Origin: Candidatus Magasanikiibacteriota bacterium
GTDB taxonomy: Bacteria > Patescibacteriota > Patescibacteriia > Magasanikbacterales > GWA2-37-8
Reading direction: 5' to 3'
NCBI GenBank assembly: GCA_903853785.1
Contig: CAINUM010000063.1
Coordinates: 4,404-68,403, forward strand
Length of the DNA stretch: 64,000 nucleotides
In this document: positions 41,727-51,384 of the stretch, one piece after another
Position numbering within the stretch: the first letter of the stretch is position 1
Layout: every line of letters starts with the position of its first letter
Notes under the pieces: model-generated
Seen by the model: only the letters and a program-made list of their open reading frames with translations
What the model was told of the DNA's origin: nothing
Databases searched by the model: none
Translations under genes and position numbers: made by a program

Positions 41727-42383
41727 TTATTTAGCAATAAATTTTGTCAGCATTTCTATTATATCAATATCATTTTCCAAATTTATTTTTTTATTATTAG
41801 CATAAATTGTTGGCACTTGGGTTACATTGAGGGAAGTAGCCAGGTCAGTAGTACGTGCAATTTTTTGTTTGGCTTCTTCAGAATTTACACACTGCCACCA
41901 AGTTACTGTATTTATTTTTAAATCATTAGCAATTTTAGTTAGATCAGATTCGCTAGAAATATTTTTTTCATTATTTAAAACGTCAACATATTGCCAGTAT
42001 TTATTTTGTTTGCCAGCACAAAATGCACTACGGTGCGGCATATCATTAATTTTATAAAATAAATTTTTTTGTGGAATTTCTTTTAAATACATTCGTACAT
42101 CTTGTGGGTGTTCACTAACAAATTTACTTATTTTATTATATTGTATTTTACAAGTTGGGCAATTAAAATCGATAAACAATACGATTGTGAGTGGGGCACC
42201 TGGGTTGCCCAGTATTTGATCATCGTTTTCTGTCGCGATATCGAAATAACCCGCACTCAACAATGGGGTATCGCTTTGTTTGACTGTAATTTTTTGAGTA
42301 TTTAGTAGTTGAACAGTAAAAATTCCACCAGCTGTAATTACCGCTACTATTAATAATATATAAAATTTATTAATTGGGTGCAT
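41727..42383 (-). CDS. DsbA-like thiol-disulfide oxidoreductase
   Basis: A membrane-anchored thioredoxin-fold protein of 218 residues. The anchor is at residues 7-25 (FYILLIVAVITAGGIFTV). The active site CPTC is in VLFIDFNCPTCKIQYNK near residue 75, and the cis-proline in QVPTIYANN near residue 195. This family (DsbA/BdbD-like, with the helical insertion) forms or isomerises disulfides outside the membrane. The two following genes encode Cys-rich exported proteins, its likely substrates. Spacing to neighbours is 2 and 11 bases. Confidence 0.9.
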   Translation of the reverse strand: MHPINKFYILLIVAVITAGGIFTVQLLNTQKITVKQSDTPLLSAGYFDIATENDDQILGNPGAPLTIVLFIDFNCPTCKIQYNKISKFVSEHPQDVRMYLKEIPQKNLFYKINDMPHRSAFCAGKQNKYWQYVDVLNNEKNISSESDLTKIANDLKINTVTWWQCVNSEEAKQKIARTTDLATSLNVTQVPTIYANNKKINLENDIDIIEMLTKFIAK

Positions 42384-42394
42384 ATTGGTGGTAA

Positions 42395-43630
42395 TTATAA
42401 TTTAATTTGGAAAACACCACTTTGAGTAGCATCTGTGAAGAAAACTTTATTTTTTGTTTGATCAAAATTTATACTCTTGATATTGTAGTCTCCACCTAAA
42501 GAGATGTTGGTTTTTAAGCCAGTTTTTAAATCAATTTTATACATGTCATCTTTGTTGTCGGCGGCTACTTCAGGGAGAATTCCTGCGCCTTGTGGTAGAT
42601 CGCGGGGTACTGCACAGAATAGAGTCGTATCACCAGCGAAGGCACATTTGTCAGCCCAAGTATTTAATTTAAGCATTTGTCGATTGCCACCAATGTTATC
42701 TCCATAAGAATCGGTGATCCAAAGTTCAGGCTTAAAATCACTACGTGTACTATAGACGCTATATAAAAGTTTTTGGCCAGTTGGTGACCACTGTGGTTGA
42801 AAGCCCAAACCTTCCACAACTGCAGATTTGAAATTTTCTCCATGTAGTCCTACAAACAACACCTCGCGTCTTTCACCACCGAGCGGTTCGCCGGTTTGTG
42901 AGAAAGCCACAGTCTGACGGTTTGGGGACCAATCAATCTGTACTTTATCTGAATTTTCGCCCATTGGTTCGACTAGAGTGGTTCCACTACCGTCATCATT
43001 TACTGTTACCAGCCAGCGATTTTCTGGAGATAGGCCAATACTTTTTGCGGCGAGTTGGGTGCTATCTGGTGAAAAAGAAAACTGCTCCCAATGTTTCGGT
43101 AAAGTTACCTGTTTTTGTTTTTCAAAATCATAAATTGTTTTGGATCCATCTGGATATTCTAACACAGCTTTGTCGTTGTTGTTTGCCCAGGTTACATTAC
43201 TAACATTATAAAATGTTTGATCAGACAAAGATCTCATTTGTCCATCACTGGCTAGTCGATAAAATTTTCCATCCCCTTGGTTGTAGTATCGGATGTTACC
43301 GGCTTGACTATATCCAGCAAAATCTACTTGATCAGAAGTTAATTTTGTTACTGGTGCAGTTTGATAATAACCACCAGGTGTTACCTGTGGAATCGCAGGT
43401 AAAGTTGTCTGAACTCCACGACCTAGTTGACCAGTGCCGGTTCCGCCGGTTGCTGCGGTGGAAGTTCTTTCTCCGGCACCCGGTAATTGTCCGGCCGGTT
43501 CAGATGGAACTTCAACAGGCGCCTGCACAATTGTCGCTCTTTTGAAAAGTGCATATAAACCGAAACCTATTAGTATAGTTGCAACCAACAGTGCGATTAT
43601 TAAAAGTATACGTTTTAGTGCAGGGTTCAT
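42395..43630 (-). CDS. Membrane-anchored beta-propeller (TolB/WD40-like)
   Basis: A 411-residue protein with an N-terminal anchor (ILLIIALLVATILIGFGLYALF), a Gly/Thr-rich linker and repeats of about 45 residues typical of TolB/PD40 propellers: FSFSPDSTQLAAKS, IDWSPNRQTVAFSQ, PQWSPTGQKLLYSV. The blades face the outside of the cell. A scaffold or binding role is likely, with no catalytic residues seen. It lies between the Pro-rich protein and DsbA genes in the envelope operon. Confidence 0.8.
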   Translation of the reverse strand: MNPALKRILLIIALLVATILIGFGLYALFKRATIVQAPVEVPSEPAGQLPGAGERTSTAATGGTGTGQLGRGVQTTLPAIPQVTPGGYYQTAPVTKLTSDQVDFAGYSQAGNIRYYNQGDGKFYRLASDGQMRSLSDQTFYNVSNVTWANNNDKAVLEYPDGSKTIYDFEKQKQVTLPKHWEQFSFSPDSTQLAAKSIGLSPENRWLVTVNDDGSGTTLVEPMGENSDKVQIDWSPNRQTVAFSQTGEPLGGERREVLFVGLHGENFKSAVVEGLGFQPQWSPTGQKLLYSVYSTRSDFKPELWITDSYGDNIGGNRQMLKLNTWADKCAFAGDTTLFCAVPRDLPQGAGILPEVAADNKDDMYKIDLKTGLKTNISLGGDYNIKSINFDQTKNKVFFTDATQSGVFQIKL

Positions 43631-43656
43631 ATGTTTATTTTATTTATTTTGAAGTG

Positions 43657-45198
43657 TTAGTTTGTCGGGGCTGGAGGAGGAGGAGGAGGTGGTGGTGGTG
43701 GTGGTGGTGGTGGTGGTGGTGGTGTGTCTGGTTTGGTCTCCGGATTTTTGTTTGCCTGATTATTTTTATGAGTGTTGTTCGCGTCTTCTTTGCGTTCAGA
43801 CTTGGAGGCACGAAGGAGGTTGTTTGTGGCCACAATTCTTTTTCTGATTTTAACTTTTTTATTTAATCGATCCAATATTTCTGTGATTTTTTCAATCATT
43901 GGATTGATGTCGTCTTTAATTATAGTCTTTAATGCTCTAGTTGTTTTACCGGATCCCGTAGCACCTTTAAAAATAAAAATTGGTAAGGCAATAATAGGTG
44001 AAAGAATAATTATGATAATACCTATTATTATTTCTACTAACGGAACACCAACTCTAACAACACTAACAACGGCCTCAATATAATCTGCAATAATGATTAA
44101 AGCATTAAGCATAGTTTTGACCAAACGAAGAACTGCTAAATTGGCCTCAAGCATCTTTATTTTTGCGTCATCTTTGGCATTTGCTTTACCAAATGTAAGT
44201 GATGTGATTTTATCGTATAGAGGACGAGCAAAAGTTTTTAAAATTCTCATTGCCCAACTACCTTTCATTCCATCAACTTTGCTATCGAGAGCGGCTAATT
44301 CAGAGTATAGTTTTTTTTGTTCTGCTCGCAACTTCTTTTTTCTACTGCGATCACTTTGCAAACTGTTTGCAATATTAGCAACCATTTTCCTGGGTGCGTC
44401 CTTGATATTTTGTGCACCTTTTTGGATTTTATTAGCCGCCCCATTTGCGATTTTTGAGCCCAAATTTTTGGCTCTGGATTTGAGACTGGAAGCTTTGTTT
44501 GATTGGTCTTTTGGCGCTACTGTTTTAGGGGTTTTGTTCGAGGTTGCGTGTGGGCCAGTTTTGGCTAGCTCTTCACTGTTTGGTTTAGAAAGTTTCTTAT
44601 TAGCATTGGGATTCATGTCTGATCGCCAAGGCTTTGTGTCGTTCATCTTGTCTGCATTTGCCGATTTTTTTTGTGGTTCTTTTGAATCTGGCTGAGTTTC
44701 GTTTTTTTTATCAGAAGTTGTTTTTTCTGCGGAAGAATCAGTATTATTAGGTGGTGTATTGCGATTTGGTGTATTTTCTGAAGCTGGAGGTTGTTGATTT
44801 TGTGTTGGATTAGTCTCGGAATTATTTTGTGATTCAGTTGCAGGCGGTTGTGGTTCTGGAGATTTTTCTGGTGATTGTTGTTCTTTTACTGGAGCGGCGT
44901 TCTGATCATTTGGGTTTTTGGACGGCGTGCTGTTGGTCGAAGTTTGATTCTGATTTGATTCATTAAAATTTTCCGGAGCGGAAGTGCTACTTTGTGGCCT
45001 ATTTTTAGTTGGTTCGTTTTTTATTTCTGCATTGTCGTTGGCAACCTTTTTAGTGTCGCCCAATTCGAATTCTACCGATTTACCTCCACTTCGAATTTTT
45101 GCATTTTTAACACCAGACATTCCTGTAATTACAACATCGTCATTGGCAGCTTCAGGGCCACTAGTTGTAGGTTTTTGTTGTCTGGCGGGCAAAGCCAT
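43657..45198 (-). CDS. Low-complexity membrane protein with a polyproline tail
   Basis: A 513-residue protein of unknown function. Residues 1-250 are disordered, rich in Asn, Pro, Ser, Lys and Glu. A Lys/Arg-rich helical segment follows (about 260-330), then two membrane helices near 355-405 (LIIIADYIEAVVSVVRVGVPLVEIIIGIIIIILSPIIALPIFIF). The C-terminal tail ends in 17 consecutive prolines before APTN. The proline run would need EF-P for translation and is encoded by a triplet microsatellite. GATGSGKT right after the second helix resembles a P-loop but lacks an ATPase domain around it. Confidence 0.7.
   Translation of the reverse strand: MALPARQQKPTTSGPEAANDDVVITGMSGVKNAKIRSGGKSVEFELGDTKKVANDNAEIKNEPTKNRPQSSTSAPENFNESNQNQTSTNSTPSKNPNDQNAAPVKEQQSPEKSPEPQPPATESQNNSETNPTQNQQPPASENTPNRNTPPNNTDSSAEKTTSDKKNETQPDSKEPQKKSANADKMNDTKPWRSDMNPNANKKLSKPNSEELAKTGPHATSNKTPKTVAPKDQSNKASSLKSRAKNLGSKIANGAANKIQKGAQNIKDAPRKMVANIANSLQSDRSRKKKLRAEQKKLYSELAALDSKVDGMKGSWAMRILKTFARPLYDKITSLTFGKANAKDDAKIKMLEANLAVLRLVKTMLNALIIIADYIEAVVSVVRVGVPLVEIIIGIIIIILSPIIALPIFIFKGATGSGKTTRALKTIIKDDINPMIEKITEILDRLNKKVKIRKRIVATNNLLRASKSERKEDANNTHKNNQANKNPETKPDTPPPPPPPPPPPPPPPPPAPTN
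43672..43733. repeat. Triplet microsatellite encoding the polyproline tail
   Basis: On the plus strand five GGA triplets are followed by twelve GGT triplets. On the minus strand this is read as CCA and CCT proline codons. Slippage would change the proline count in steps of one without breaking the frame. Confidence 0.95.
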
Positions 45199-45203
45199 AA
45201 AGT

Positions 45204-47720
45204 TTATTTAACAAGCAATTTTTTATCGGCGATATCTAAAGTGTATTGTTTTTTATTGTTCTTTTTTAATATTACTTCGGCCATTAATTTTTCAATAGCG
45301 GTTCGTAATTGACGTCGGATTGTTCGTGCGTTTGCATTTGTGGTCGGTAGGGAAGAGATGTAAGCAGATAAGATTTTTTCTTTGGCATCAAGCTTCGTGT
45401 GATATTGTGATAGGCGTTCATTAAATTTAACAATTTCTAATCCGGCAATTTTGGCCAAGTCCAAAGTGGTCAAAGTGTTGAATAGACAAATTTTATCCAA
45501 ACGATTGATCAGTTCAGGAGAGAAAAATTCTTTTAATTTTTCGTTAATTTTTTTATCGTAAATTTCACTTTGAGATGCTGTTCCACCAAAGCCAAAATCG
45601 GCACGGTTGGCATCTTGAGCACCAAGTGAAGTTGTCAGTATTATTATAGCATGTTTTAAAGAAATTTTCTTCCCCGTCGAGTCGGTGATTTCCCCATTTT
45701 CTAAAATTTGTAATAATAATTTGGTCACATCCTTGTGGGCCTTGTCGATTTCGTCGAACAACACCACACAATGAGGATTATTTTTTATTTTATCGGTAAA
45801 ATTATTTCCTTCTTTGTAACCAACATAACCAGCTGGTGAACCTAGTAGTTTAGAAACACCAAAACTTTCGTTAAACTCACTCATATCTAATTTGATGAGC
45901 GAATCTTTGCTTGGATAAAGAGTATCGGCGATAGTTTTGGCTAATTCAGTTTTTCCTACGCCACTTTGGCCCACGAACATGAATGAAGCCAAAGGTCTAT
46001 CTGGGTGGTTTAATCCCAAACGAGCCCGATTGATGATTTCGGATACTTCACGAATCACAACATCTTGGCCGATTACCAAAGTTTTTAGTTTGTCCTCCAA
46101 GTCGATCAGTTCATTTTTTTCCTCCATGATTAATTCACTTGGTTTTGAGCCAGTAATTTTTGCAATTTGCACTAACACGTCATGATCATTAATTTCATCT
46201 TGAAAATCTGTCTTATTTTCTTTGGCAATTTTATTTTCTTGATCTATTTCTATACGTAATTTTTCCTCTTGAATTTTTAGTTTAACCGCCTCGTTGAATT
46301 TATCCGAAAGCGCCGCTGCTTCTTTAGCAGAAATTGTTTTTTCTAATTTTTGTTTTAAACGTTCAACTTTTCCAACCCAGGAATTGTTTTTGGAATTAAT
46401 TCTTTTAGCTGCGGCTGTTTCGTCCAACAAGTCGATCGCTTTATCTGGCAAAAATTTATTTGTAATATAGCGTTGCGAAAGGCGAACGGCCGCTTCTATA
46501 GCAGACTTGTTGATTTTTACACTATGAAAAATCTCATAATTTATTTTAATACCTTCAAGAATTTTGACAGAATCTTCCGCTGACGGTTCTTTTACAAAAA
46601 TAGGTTGAAAGCGGCGTTCTAGTGCAGAATCGCTCTCAATATGTTTTTTAAATTCGTTTAAAGTAGTTGATCCGATACAACGTATTTGGCCACGTGCTAA
46701 AGCAGGTTTTAGAATGTTCGCAGCGTCCATTGTGCCTTGATTACTACCTGCGCCGACGATATTATGAAGTTCGTCTATAAACAAAATAATATTTGGATTG
46801 GCGGCGACATCGTCAATCACTTGGTGTAAACGTCCTTCAAATTCACCGCGGTAAATGGTGCCGGCAATCAAAAGACCCATATCCAAAGCGTAGATTTTTT
46901 TGTTCAACAAAATATCTGGTACTTTATTTTGTAAAATACGTTTTGCTAAACCCTCGATGATGGCAGTTTTGCCGACCCCAGGATCACCTAATAGTACAGG
47001 ATTATTTTTGGTGCGACGACAAAGAATCTGAATTAGGCGTTCGATTTCATTTTCTCGTCCAATGATAGGATCAATATTTTTTTGTAACTCTGGATTAGTT
47101 AGGTTAGTAGCAAAAAAATCTAAAGCCAATTCTTTTTTACCTGGTTTTTTATTTGTTTTTGCAATCGGATGGTTGTGTGGTGTATCGTTGTTATCGGAAC
47201 CAAACATATTGTCTTGAATTTTTTCAACCGCTTCCATCACTTCATTAATTTGTGGAAATTGTGAGGCGTTGGTGAGTACGGTTTCTAATTGTTTTATTAT
47301 TTCAGTTAGAGCGACATTATTGTTTTTTAAAGCCAGGTTGATTGTTGGGTTATTTAATTCAATAATTCCTTTTAATAAATGTTCCGTGCCAATATAGTTA
47401 TGAGTATGGTCTTGGGCAATAACTAAAGATTTTTCCATAGCTGCTTTGGAATCTTCAGACATTGGTGACATCTGTAGGTCGGTAGTGTTAGCTGTTTTTT
47501 TTCTAGCGACTGTTGGTAATCCTAAAATCATTTTTTCAACACTTTTTAAATCAATTTTTAGGCGATTTAAAATTTCCGAAGCGACGGATCCTTTTTGGTT
47601 CTGTAAAATAAAAAACAGGTGGATTGGTTCCACTTCTTTATTTTCAAGTTTTGTGGCTAATTGTATGCTTTTACTAAGGACATCTTTGAAGTGGGTGGAG
47701 AATCTTTCTAATATAGACAT
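45204..47720 (-). CDS. Clp-family AAA+ unfoldase (ClpC/ClpA-like)
   Basis: An 838-residue protein with an N-terminal Clp repeat domain ([28 protein letters not shown]). AAA-1 has [18 protein letters not shown] and [13 protein letters not shown] short coiled middle segment (about 410-480) follows, then AAA-2 with [15 protein letters not shown] and [12 protein letters not shown]. The short middle region is ClpC-like rather than ClpB-like. ADFGFGG lies where ClpP-binding loops carry an IGF/LGF tripeptide, so ClpP interaction is possible. No clpP gene is adjacent. It heads the envelope operon, five bases before the Pro-rich gene. Confidence 0.88.
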   Translation of the reverse strand: MSILERFSTHFKDVLSKSIQLATKLENKEVEPIHLFFILQNQKGSVASEILNRLKIDLKSVEKMILGLPTVARKKTANTTDLQMSPMSEDSKAAMEKSLVIAQDHTHNYIGTEHLLKGIIELNNPTINLALKNNNVALTEIIKQLETVLTNASQFPQINEVMEAVEKIQDNMFGSDNNDTPHNHPIAKTNKKPGKKELALDFFATNLTNPELQKNIDPIIGRENEIERLIQILCRRTKNNPVLLGDPGVGKTAIIEGLAKRILQNKVPDILLNKKIYALDMGLLIAGTIYRGEFEGRLHQVIDDVAANPNIILFIDELHNIVGAGSNQGTMDAANILKPALARGQIRCIGSTTLNEFKKHIESDSALERRFQPIFVKEPSAEDSVKILEGIKINYEIFHSVKINKSAIEAAVRLSQRYITNKFLPDKAIDLLDETAAAKRINSKNNSWVGKVERLKQKLEKTISAKEAAALSDKFNEAVKLKIQEEKLRIEIDQENKIAKENKTDFQDEINDHDVLVQIAKITGSKPSELIMEEKNELIDLEDKLKTLVIGQDVVIREVSEIINRARLGLNHPDRPLASFMFVGQSGVGKTELAKTIADTLYPSKDSLIKLDMSEFNESFGVSKLLGSPAGYVGYKEGNNFTDKIKNNPHCVVLFDEIDKAHKDVTKLLLQILENGEITDSTGKKISLKHAIIILTTSLGAQDANRADFGFGGTASQSEIYDKKINEKLKEFFSPELINRLDKICLFNTLTTLDLAKIAGLEIVKFNERLSQYHTKLDAKEKILSAYISSLPTTNANARTIRRQLRTAIEKLMAEVILKKNNKKQYTLDIADKKLLVK

Positions 47721-47732
47721 AATACAGTTATA

Positions 47733-47761
47733 TTGCTTTAAGAATAGGGATATTATATAAT
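47733..47761 (+). promoter_or_regulatory. Promoter of the phosphohexomutase gene
   Basis: TTGCTT and TATAAT with a 17-base spacer in the 79-base gap between the divergent Clp and mutase genes. The leader is about 30 bases. Confidence 0.75.
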
Positions 47762-47799
47762 GAAAGAATGTAATTTACAAGCTAAAAAAAGATAAAAAT

Positions 47800-49161
47800 A
47801 TGTTTCCAAAACAGGTGTTTAAAGCTTATGATATTCGCGGTTTGGTTGAAGGGGAGCTCAGCGATGATTTGGCGTATCGAATTGGACGAGCTTACGGAGT
47901 TTTTTTGCACGGAAAATATTCTGATTTTGATGGTAAAAGCATAGTAGTTGGCTATGATATGCGCCAGACTAGCCCCCAATTCTCCAAAGAAGTTATTAGG
48001 GGTCTAAATGACGAAGGTTTGGACGTGGTAGATATTGGGTTGGCTACGACGCCATTATTCAATTTTGCATGCTCAAATTATAGCGAATATGTGGCAGGAA
48101 TAATGGTTACCGCTTCGCACAACCCGGCTAAATACAATGGGTTTAAAATGACGTTGGGTGATGGTACTCCAGTAGGTAGAGGCGGTGGAATGGAAGAGAT
48201 TCGTGATTTAGCTGAAAAAAATGATTTTAAAAATTCGCTAGCGAAGGGGTCAATCAAAAATAGAGAAATATTAGAAGATTATTTATCAAAGATTTTTTCT
48301 ATTGTAAAATCTGAGACAATAAAACCACTTAAAATAGTAGTTGATGCGGGTAATGGTATGGCAAAAGTGTCGTTTGTCGAGGTCCTAAAACGATTGCCAG
48401 TTCAAGTGGAATATATGTATTTGGAGCCAGACGGAACTTTTCCCAATCATGAAGCCAATCCATTAAATGTTGAAACTTTACAGGCGCTACAAAAACGAGT
48501 AGTAGAAGTTGGAGCAGATTTTGGTTTTGCTTTGGATGGTGATGCTGATCGAGTGGGGTTAGTGGATGAAAAAGGTGATGTGGTAGAAGCGTCATTTGTT
48601 GGGGCTTTGATGGGTCTTGAAGTTTTACGCTCCAATCCTGGTGTTTACATGTTGTATGATCTAAGAAGTAGTAAGATTGTGAGAGATGTGTGGGAGCAAA
48701 ATGGCGCACGTACCGGCATGTGTCCTGTTGGACATGCTCTAATAAAAAAGATGATGAAAGAAGTCGGTGCATTTTTTGCCAGCGAGCTTTCTTTGCATTT
48801 GTATTATAATGATATGCACGATGTAGAGTCGACTGATTTAGCACTGCTATATTTTTTGAGTTTGGTTTCTCGTAGTGGTAAAAAGTTGAGTGAATTAACC
48901 GCTCCATTAAATAAATATTTCCACTCTGGAGAGATCAATTTCCATGTGGAAGAAAAGGATAAAATATTGGCTAATTTAAGAGAAAAATATGTCGACGGAA
49001 AATCGGTTGAACTTGATGGTTTTTATGTTGAATACCCAACATGGTGGTTCAATGTTCGTTCTAGCAATACAGAACCAGTATTGCGTCTGAATTTGGAATC
49101 AAATACTAAATCTGAGATGGAAGAAAAGTTGGCCGAGGTGAAAAAAATTATTGAAGGATAA
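47800..49161 (+). CDS. manB: Phosphomannomutase/phosphoglucomutase
   Basis: Interconverts hexose 1- and 6-phosphates for sugar-nucleotide synthesis. The 453 residues have the phosphoserine loop TASHNPAKYNGFKM, the metal loop FALDGDADRVGLVDEKG, the sugar-binding ELSLHLYYND (the G-E-x-S loop reads SELSLH) and the phosphate loop VRSSNTEPVLRLNLE. The GxxS variation in the third loop leaves substrate preference open (Man, Glc or GlcN). Its own promoter and terminator make it monocistronic. Confidence 0.9.
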   Translation: MFPKQVFKAYDIRGLVEGELSDDLAYRIGRAYGVFLHGKYSDFDGKSIVVGYDMRQTSPQFSKEVIRGLNDEGLDVVDIGLATTPLFNFACSNYSEYVAGIMVTASHNPAKYNGFKMTLGDGTPVGRGGGMEEIRDLAEKNDFKNSLAKGSIKNREILEDYLSKIFSIVKSETIKPLKIVVDAGNGMAKVSFVEVLKRLPVQVEYMYLEPDGTFPNHEANPLNVETLQALQKRVVEVGADFGFALDGDADRVGLVDEKGDVVEASFVGALMGLEVLRSNPGVYMLYDLRSSKIVRDVWEQNGARTGMCPVGHALIKKMMKEVGAFFASELSLHLYYNDMHDVESTDLALLYFLSLVSRSGKKLSELTAPLNKYFHSGEINFHVEEKDKILANLREKYVDGKSVELDGFYVEYPTWWFNVRSSNTEPVLRLNLESNTKSEMEEKLAEVKKIIEG

Positions 49162-49175
49162 AAATTGTGCTCAAC

Positions 49176-49207
49176 AAAAAAATCAGCAAATATTTGCTGA
49201 TTTTTTT
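49176..49207. terminator. Bidirectional terminator
   Basis: AAAAAAATCAGCAAA and TTTGCTGATTTTTTT form a 15-bp stem with a two-base centre. It serves the mutase gene on the plus strand and the acetyl-CoA synthetase gene on the minus strand. Confidence 0.88.
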
Positions 49208-49218
49208 GTTCACAAATT

Positions 49219-51318
49219 TTATTCGATCACAATTCTTGCATCCAACACTTTTACTCCCTGTCCTTTTGGAAGTACGAGTAGTGGGTTGATATCCAATTCT
49301 TTTATATTTGGAAAATCAATTAGTAGTTGCGAAAGACGTCCTAGGCAATCAATAAGCGCTTGTGTATCCATCACCGCTTGTCCGCGAGCACCGTCTAATA
49401 TTTTTTTGGATTTTAGTTTGTTGATCATTTTTTGGGCGTCATAAGCGGTCAGAGGAGCGAGTCCAAAAGTAACATCTTTGAAAATTTCCACGTACGTTCC
49501 GCCAAGTCCGACCATAATAGTATTACCAAGCCCTGAGTCTTTGACACTACCCAAAATCATCTCAACACCTTTTTCTTTAACCATCTCCATCACCAAAACC
49601 CCATCAATTTTAGCTAGTGGAAATTTTTGTTTAATATTTTTTATCATTTCGGTAAATTTTGTTCCAGCGTCGTCTGGACTGACATTCAAAATTACACCAC
49701 CTGCATCGGTTTTGTGTAGAATATTTTGTGAGACAATTTTTAATACTACCGACTTTCCTATTTTGTGAGCTATATTTTTGGCTTCAGCAGCTGTTTTGGC
49801 GACCTCGCTATGAAGTAGAGGAAAGCCATAATCACGCAAAATTGGTAACGCATCAGCTTCTGGAAAAATTGTTTGGCCGCGTTTTTTTGCTTCAATAAAA
49901 TATTTATCAGCCGCCTGTTTATTGGTATTTTTTATATTAAATTTGGTGTTGTATTTATCTTTGCGAATATTGGCAAAGTGGGTGAGAGCGTCTAATGCTT
50001 TGGCTGCTTCTTCTGGAAAACTAAAAGTAGAAACACCGCTCGCACGTAAAGTTTTAACACTTTTTTCGACTAATTTACCACCGATAAAACTGGCAACAAT
50101 TGGTTTGCTAGATTTTTTCTTGGCAGAAATAATGGCTTTGGCGGTAAGGTCAAATTCAGTCATAGACTGAGGGGTGAGTACTACTAAAATACTATCGACA
50201 TTTTTGTCTTTTTCCAAAATATCAATAGCGGCCTTGTATCGGTCGGCTTTGGCATCACCAAGTACGTCGATCGGATTGTGGAAATTGGCGTAAGCTGGTA
50301 AAACTTTGCGTAATTTATTTTCAGTTTCTTTAGAAATTTTGGCCATTTTCAAACCACTCAAAATCACTTCGTCCGTGGTGAGTACGCCCGGTCCACCAGC
50401 ATTGGTAACGATGGCGACGCGATCACCTTTTGGTAATTTATTATGTGTAAAAATTCGTAAATATTCAAAAAGTTCAGAAATCATTTCAGCACGAATGATG
50501 CCGGATTGGGAGAACAGTCCTTGATAGGCACTGTCGTTGCCAGCTAATGCGCCAGTATGAGAGGCGCTAGCGTGTGCACCGTCACTAGTACGGCCAGATT
50601 TTATAGCAATAATTGGTTTTGGATTTTTACCATGAGTTAGTTTTTTTGCAGCGGCGATAATTGCTGGAGCGTTGGTGAGTTCTTCGACATACATCGCCAC
50701 TACTTTGGTTTTTTTATCATTAGCTAGATATTCAAACAGATCGGCTTCAGAGAGTAGGGCTTTGTTGCCAACACTAACAAATTTTGAAAAACCGATATCC
50801 AATTTTTGAGCGTAATCCAAAATGGCTGTGCAAAGAGCGCCGCTTTGAGAAATAAAAGCAATGTTGCCGTTTGGGGGCATAATATTGGCAAAAGATGCGT
50901 TCATTTTAATTTCTGGATTGATGATGCCTAGACAGTTTGGGCCGACCAGAGCGATATTATTTTTTTGACAGATTTTCTTTACCTGATTTTCTAAATCAAT
51001 GTTACCGACTTCTTTGAATCCGGCAGAAATAATAATTACTCCTCTTATTTTTTTCTTGGCGACAGTTTCAAGCACTGTTGGAACGATACTACTTGGTACT
51101 ACGATGATAGCTAGATCAACTTTTTCTTTTATTGCCAAGACATACGGATAACATTTAAGATTGTATAGTTCAGAGGCTTTTGGATTTACTGGAAATATTT
51201 TTCCTTCATATCCTTGAGAGATAAGATTTTTCACAATATCATTACCAACATGACCAACCTCGGTCGACGCACCAATGATAGCAATTGATTTTGGATAAAA
51301 AATGGAATCTAAATTCAT
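49219..51318 (-). CDS. Acetate-CoA ligase (ADP-forming), alpha and beta fused
   Basis: Makes ATP from acetyl-CoA, ADP and phosphate, releasing acetate; a key energy step in fermentation. The 699 residues start with a CoA-binding Rossmann domain (YPKSIAIIGASTEVGHVGND), followed by a succinyl-CoA synthetase-like domain with the phosphohistidine region SASHTGALAGNDSAYQGLF. The last 230 residues are an ATP-grasp domain (FPLLHSEVAKTAAEA, VVLKIVSQNILHKTDAGGVILN, ELDINPLLVLPKG). The alpha-beta order is the usual one for fused forms. Confidence 0.93.
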   Translation of the reverse strand: MNLDSIFYPKSIAIIGASTEVGHVGNDIVKNLISQGYEGKIFPVNPKASELYNLKCYPYVLAIKEKVDLAIIVVPSSIVPTVLETVAKKKIRGVIIISAGFKEVGNIDLENQVKKICQKNNIALVGPNCLGIINPEIKMNASFANIMPPNGNIAFISQSGALCTAILDYAQKLDIGFSKFVSVGNKALLSEADLFEYLANDKKTKVVAMYVEELTNAPAIIAAAKKLTHGKNPKPIIAIKSGRTSDGAHASASHTGALAGNDSAYQGLFSQSGIIRAEMISELFEYLRIFTHNKLPKGDRVAIVTNAGGPGVLTTDEVILSGLKMAKISKETENKLRKVLPAYANFHNPIDVLGDAKADRYKAAIDILEKDKNVDSILVVLTPQSMTEFDLTAKAIISAKKKSSKPIVASFIGGKLVEKSVKTLRASGVSTFSFPEEAAKALDALTHFANIRKDKYNTKFNIKNTNKQAADKYFIEAKKRGQTIFPEADALPILRDYGFPLLHSEVAKTAAEAKNIAHKIGKSVVLKIVSQNILHKTDAGGVILNVSPDDAGTKFTEMIKNIKQKFPLAKIDGVLVMEMVKEKGVEMILGSVKDSGLGNTIMVGLGGTYVEIFKDVTFGLAPLTAYDAQKMINKLKSKKILDGARGQAVMDTQALIDCLGRLSQLLIDFPNIKELDINPLLVLPKGQGVKVLDARIVIE

Positions 51319-51349
51319 AAAAAAATCCGTGAATAATTATCACGGATTT
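51319..51349 (-). terminator. Terminator of the LemA-HtpX unit
   Basis: ATCCGTGA and TCACGGAT pair around an A/T loop; on the minus strand a seven-T run follows. It lies between htpX and the acetyl-CoA synthetase start. Confidence 0.85.
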
Positions 51350-51384
51350 ATTTTAACATTTTTTTGACTTTTTGTCATTTATTT

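Noticed and set aside
44093..44695. 200-codon plus-strand ORF opposite the Pro-rich protein gene
   Set aside because: Produced by the low-complexity composition of the minus-strand gene, which fits the operon and its spacing.
48329..48907. 192-codon minus-strand ORF inside the phosphohexomutase gene
   Set aside because: His- and Gln-rich shadow of a well-conserved enzyme gene, with no promoter or ribosome site.
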